Below, piece by piece: positions 59,700 through 64,000 of a stretch of 64,000 nucleotides of DNA. Below the pieces are notes generated by a model. The model was given only the letters and a program-made list of their open reading frames with translations, had not been told where the DNA came from and did not search any database. Position numbers and translations under genes: made by a program. The DNA comes from Ceratorhiza oryzae-sativae (taxonomy: Eukaryota > Basidiomycota > Agaricomycetes > Cantharellales > Ceratobasidiaceae). Position 1 is the first letter of the stretch. Each line of letters opens with the position of its first letter. The stretch is taken from NCBI GenBank assembly GCA_030998015.1, contig JARWMV010000020.1, positions 186,001 through 250,000 of the forward strand, written 5' to 3'.

Positions 59700-60400
59700 T
59701 TTGAGATTCGTTGCCAAGACGGCTTTTTTCGTTGGTCTTACTGCCGGCTAAGGATCTAATAAGCTATAAACGAAATTCAGATGTTGGGATCATACGAAAG
59801 TGCCTATGTATTTTATTTGTATGTTGCGCATGTGGCCCAAATACCCCACGTATATCATGAGCCAGGTTCGACGAAAGTGAGATTTAAACGGCTTCCTGAC
59901 AAAACGTGAATTTTTGAGCGCTTGCGCGTGAATAGGTTGGATCACCAGGGCACCATTTCTGGATTGAGGTCTTCAGTTCGTCGAGGGCGCTAACCAACGC
60001 GCAGTTTATGCAGCCAATGTTTTAAATACGTGATTTGCTCCAGAACTTGATTCAAGACTCTGTCTCACGCAGGGAGGTTTCAGTGGCTAAGATACAAATC
60101 GTACTTCGAGGTACAGTGAGAATAAAATACTTGGGAAAGAAAGAAAAGTACGATACCTTAGCTCAACTACGAAGGTAGAGAACTAAGGAAGAAGAGAGGG
60201 GGTTCCCGGGAACTCACGCACAATATCAGAGAGGGGGACAGGAAACAATAACAAATATGCGCATACACGCACGCATATGATTGTAAATTCAACAAGGCAG
60301 AGCCTGGAACAATAAAAGTGAGGTACAGGTAGAAACAAGCAGGACGTGAGGCTACGAAATGGGAGGTATGGACAGTGCTAGTGGCATGTATAGACAGTAG
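59700..60400. other. no gene; transition into repeat
   Basis: No supported gene. The GC content and CpG frequency are ordinary up to about 60354, where CpG stops. Confidence 0.4.
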
Positions 60401-60401
60401 A

Positions 60402-61024
60402 TTACTTGGAGAAGGTAGATGAGGTGGAGAGGAAATTGGCCATGGCTGTAAGGCCTGGCACAGTTTTCAAAAGATCATGAAGCTGGAGGTACTTTGATGC
60501 CTTCCTCAGTTTCATTTGAGCTAAGTTATTCATGGGGAATTCCAGCAATACATGCCAGAGCAACTGCTCTTGCAGTGTATTGTCACATGGGCAACCAGAG
60601 TCTGCTACAACTTCAAACTGGGTGTAGTGCTCACCACAGAATGCATGCCCAAGTATGATTTGGATTATCCAGGAGTGTATGCACCATATACCATTGAATG
60701 ACTTGTGGAATGGGTGAAGCTGAAGGGTTGGAGGACCTGCTAGTGAGGTCATAATGTGTGTGGAGTGATGGCCCAATTGCCAAGTGTGGCCCCAATCACA
60801 AATGGCCTGCCTCTAGACATGAATTTGGCCCAAGTAATTGTACAGTTGAAAATGGGTTCAGGTGTAATTGAGCCCCCTTCATTTGCAAGATGGTCAGCAT
60901 GCTTGTTGCCAGAAATCCCCTTATGCCCAGGGGCCCAATAGAATTTGACCTTCACATCATGCACAGTATGTAGGTATATCACTATGAAAAGGAACCCACC
61001 TAAATCCAAGGTGTCACCCAACAC
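60402..61024 (-). mobile_element. non-LTR retrotransposon remnant, RNase H domain and 3' end
   Basis: The minus strand encodes WAPGHKGISGNKHADHLAN, the C-terminal motif of a retrotransposon RNase H, then after a one-step frame change (near 60749-60776) a typical element end with LGHAFCGEHYTQF, CPCDNTLQEQLLWHVL and GLTAMANFLSTSSTFSK-stop at 60402. Reverse transcriptase and endonuclease parts are not present in the window. This is a 5'-truncated, frame-broken copy. Confidence 0.8.
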
Positions 61025-61140
61025 CTTAAGTTAGGCAGCTGGGGACCCCTAAATAAAGGTGTCACCTGACATCTTTTCAAAATGTCACTAAATAGGTGTT
61101 GCAGGACACCTAAATTTAGGTGCTGCTACACCTACTTCCC
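61005..61140. repeat. cluster of AGGTGT..ACACCT imperfect hairpins
   Basis: Successive short inverted repeats such as AGGTGTCACCCAACACCT, AGGTGTTGCAGGACACCT and AGGTGCTGCTACACCT. A similar palindrome (TTAGGTGTC-GACT-GACACCTAA) occurs at about 63731-63752. Confidence 0.5.
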
Positions 61141-63170
61141 CATGGTTGCATAGGCAGTTTAGGTATGCTTGTACCTATTTCTTATCTGTTTCTCTTGGCA
61201 ATTTGGGGTCAATAGGACCTAATCTTAGGGCTAGTGGTACCTAGTGCTTGTACATTGGTACATTGTACAATTGAACATATAACCATACAGTTATAATCAT
61301 ACACACAGTCCATGAGCCTAGAGAGGAAGCCTGGGGAGAAGGTTCATTGTGAAATCTGGCATGGCAAGGGAACATGGAGTAGCAACAAGGGGTGCAAGGG
61401 GTAAAGACACAGTTGTAGTCATCATCTGACCTGTAAGCACAAAGTAGAAACATGCAATTGTTTGTGAGTGTTCACTTGGGACATCAATGTATGCAGTTGG
61501 GACTTACTGTGGCAGCTCTGGAAGTGTTGACAGAGGCAACACAGGGGCAGAGGAACAAACATGCCAAGCTTTGGTGACAGCTTTAGCTTGCCTGTAACAA
61601 TATTAAAGTCACTATGAGTACTTAGACAAGAGAAATAAATGAAATGACATACCTTGTGGCACTCCCTGATTTACCACATGAGGAGAGCCTTGAAGCATTG
61701 TTTCCACCTCAAGACAAGGCAAGGGGGTGTGGCTGATTAGGTCTTCCACACCACTCACTGCATTGAGCACAAAAAGGGTTGGAGGAGCACCTGAGAGTCA
61801 GACTTTGGGAGCAGTGATCTTTAGCTGCAGTTGGATTCAAGTCAACATAGAGAATTTAAATCAAAATAAATTGACTTAAGATGATTCCATATGAGCATAT
61901 GTATCTAAAACAATATATTAGCCATACTTCAACCAGGTCAGAATGCTGAAACCTACCTGGGTCCATTTCAGACTCCTTCTCAACATTGCTACCATCTTCA
62001 CCTGCCAGAAGCTTTGCAGGTAGCTTTGTTCTCCTCCTAAGCCAATCCAAAATATTCTCAATACTGATTTTGGATGGCAGCTATAAAGGTACATTAGTCT
62101 TCATTTTGGCTAGTGATGAATCCAGGATCATGACAATCACATGTGACTGATCATCAAGAACCACAAGGAGCTGAAATGAGTGGTTAAACTATTAGCAAAG
62201 CAATTTGGAGCAGGTTTTATTACTTACAGTTTTATTTGTTTGGTAGGGCTCAGGGCACTGTCAGTCAAGAACAGGAGGAGGTCATGGTTGGGAGCAGGTT
62301 CAGGATCAACAATGGAGGTGGGATGGATTGCAAATTGCATACTCATGTGACTGCATGCACACCTGATATCACCAAGTTGGCTCACCACTACTTGCCACAA
62401 TGAATTGTGTCAATAACTCTGGGTCTATCTCTGAGTCTATCTCTAGTACACTAGGTTATAAGACTGGAAAAAAGTACTTACTCTTGCAGCTGTGGTGAAT
62501 GCTGGTGTAAACAACAAATCTATTGACATCTTTGCAAAGAGTCTCAAGCATGCTGTCTCTCTGAACAAGCTGAACTAGAGCCTTGTATTGATAACCTGTA
62601 TGCTGCCAAATAAATTGAATCAGATGAGAACTCTAGAGCTAACACAGATGGGTCAAATGAAGATCACACAGACTATATGTGAATCGGCAAGTTATTTTAT
62701 TTATTTATTTTGGAAAAGCGGATCTACCAGCACAAACAAGTTGCATGGAGCATATTTGTGAAGAACTTAAGTGATTCATATCTGTATAGTCTTGCGATTG
62801 ATATGCCTTGCTAGATTCCAAAATCACTCTTCACTCCCCCACCTCCCTAGGTTCCAGCTCACCCAAAACATCCATGAACGAATCGTTGTGCATTTTCATT
62901 GCAAACTCAGCCCCAATAGGACATTTAAATAAAGGTTCTATGTTGCTTCTCAACGAGGTAATCATTGGGGAATGCTCCGAATCGACAACCGAGGGGATCG
63001 TAATTGTATTTGAAGTGCTCACGTAGCAAATGCCCTATTGTCTCACGGTAGTCATGATAGTTTGTTTGTTTGGGTGAGGTTAATCAGATTATGGTGTTCT
63101 ATCTATTAGCATATTAGAGTTTATGTGTGAAGTCGACAGGAACGCCAGCCAACCACGAGAGCCGACAGAA

Positions 63171-63523
63171 ATGGTCGAACTGACCGGCTATGGACGCCTC
63201 GACTTTACCGTCGCACTTGTCCTACCGGCCAACCCTTCTTTCGGCATCGACGACGGCCAAACACACGTCCTCGCCCATAAAACCGAAGCAAAAGACGCAT
63301 ACGCGACGCTACGATCAAACGAATGACGTATATGAAACTCAGATGATCGTTCGTTCTCGACATAACGTCGGTAAAGCACGTGGGCGGACGTGTCGAGACT
63401 TGAGGTGTCAAACCAGGAGGAAAATGGGCGATTATCGATCGGAGTGGCTCGCTCGTGCAGACGGTATTCTACCAGGAGCAGCTCGAGCTCGAGCCAGGAG
63501 AGGCTTCAAACGTAGTAAATAAC
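63171..63523 (+). CDS. possible small two-exon gene, unknown
   Basis: ATG at 63171 gives MVELTGYGRLDFTVALVLPA, then FGIDDGQTHVLAHKTEAKD. A second exon-like frame starts after an AG at about 63407 with GVKPGGKWAIIDRSGSLVQT and ends LEPGEASNVVNN-stop at about 63523. Composition and codon use look coding, and the frames would be joined by an intron of about 90 nt whose donor I could not fix. I recognise no family. Confidence 0.35.
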
Positions 63524-63599
63524 TAATTCATTATCTTTTCCTCATGTCAGTCGCGCCGGTTTAAGATTCACCTCCCACGCATACACCTACATCCCGAGG

Positions 63600-63712
63600 A
63601 TTTAGGAGATCGGATTTAGGCGACCAGACTTAAGGGATCGGAATAAGGGGTTGGGATTGGGGTCGGAATGAGGGGAGTCGGAATTAGGAGGTCGGAATTA
63701 GAGATACGTACT
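63600..63712. repeat. degenerate short tandem repeat
   Basis: About nine imperfect units of 10-14 bases built on GTCGGAATTAGGAG / GATCGGATTTAGG, running from GGATTTAGGAGATCGG to GGTCGGAATTAGAG. No gene overlaps it. Confidence 0.6.
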
Positions 63713-64000
63713 ATAGTGACATTGGCATTAGGTGTCGACTGACACCTAACTTTAGGTGGTTTCTTTTTCGTAGTGATATATGTCGATAGCCTTACGGAAC
63801 AGGAACACGGGTTGACTGTGAATAGCAAGATCTTGTCGGTTCCTTGGATCGGGTAATTGATAAGACGTGGGCGACAGATAAATCTATTAATGTGTGTGGA
63901 CCTACTGTTGAGGGCAGCATTGAAATTAAACACTATCGAACTTGCCTCCCGTGCGGTGTACATTCAAGTGTATATGCATCAGCAGCGTCCATTATTTTCC

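Larger units (their letters stand above)
60355..62683. repeat. CpG-free repeat-like block
   Basis: Reading base by base, I find no CG dinucleotide from about 60355 to 62683, whereas flanking DNA has them in nearly every line. GC content is not low, so this is dinucleotide depletion. The block covers the retrotransposon remnant and about 1.6 kb beyond it with no recognised gene. This fits long-term cytosine methylation or a RIP-like process. Confidence 0.8.

Overview
The window is fungal nuclear DNA, most likely from an Agaricomycete basidiomycete close to Rhizoctonia/Ceratobasidium. Genes are cut by many introns of about 50 nt with GT..AG ends. The protein families fit as well: TOK-type K+ channel, GEgh16-like and CFEM secreted proteins, F-box copies in tandem, and a family with a 'FWL' motif and membrane segments that is common in Agaricomycetes. 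The genus is inferred from gene content; nothing in the sequence names it. I see no rRNA, convincing tRNA, CRISPR or prokaryotic feature. Exon joins were worked out by eye from splice signals and reading frame.

Left part (1-26 kb). After about 4 kb without a clear gene come a Zn2Cys6 transcription factor (4.17-6.69 kb, +), a gene with three ubiquitin-like domains (7.3-8.5 kb, -), a two-pore TOK K+ channel (10.97-13.94 kb, +), the first of two paralogues with a possible permuted papain-like domain (14.2-15.8 kb, -), a membrane protein of the 'FWL' family (16.7-18.3 kb, -), a PARP-type zinc-finger protein with a long Lys/Ala/Glu-rich tail (18.9-22.3 kb, -), and the second papain-like candidate (24.0-25.7 kb, +).

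Middle part (26-44 kb). A stretch of decayed or unrecognised coding sequence precedes a bestrophin-like anion channel (28.2-30.2 kb, -). Three small, probably beta-trefoil, paralogues follow on the + strand (32.7, 40.0 and 41.6 kb); the third is a pseudogene. Between the first and second lie a GH128 glucanase relic and two more members of the ubiquitin-like family (35.0-36.4 and 37.2-39.0 kb, -). The three members of that family share an N-terminal domain but carry 3, 0 and 2 ubiquitin-like domains.

Right part (44-64 kb). A CFEM protein with a GPI-type tail is followed by a sirtuin fused in one reading frame to an HRI1-like domain. Next come an F-box gene and a decayed F-box copy split by a 1.43-kb near-perfect palindromic element with TA borders. 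Then a GEgh16-like secreted protein (-), a possible small membrane protein, another F-box gene and a wrecked TPR gene. The end holds a non-LTR retrotransposon RNase H remnant inside about 2.3 kb with no CpG at all.

The genes do not form a pathway. The pattern is of ordinary housekeeping and regulatory genes (channels, sirtuin, transcription factor) among locally duplicated, fast-decaying lineage-specific families and transposon remnants.
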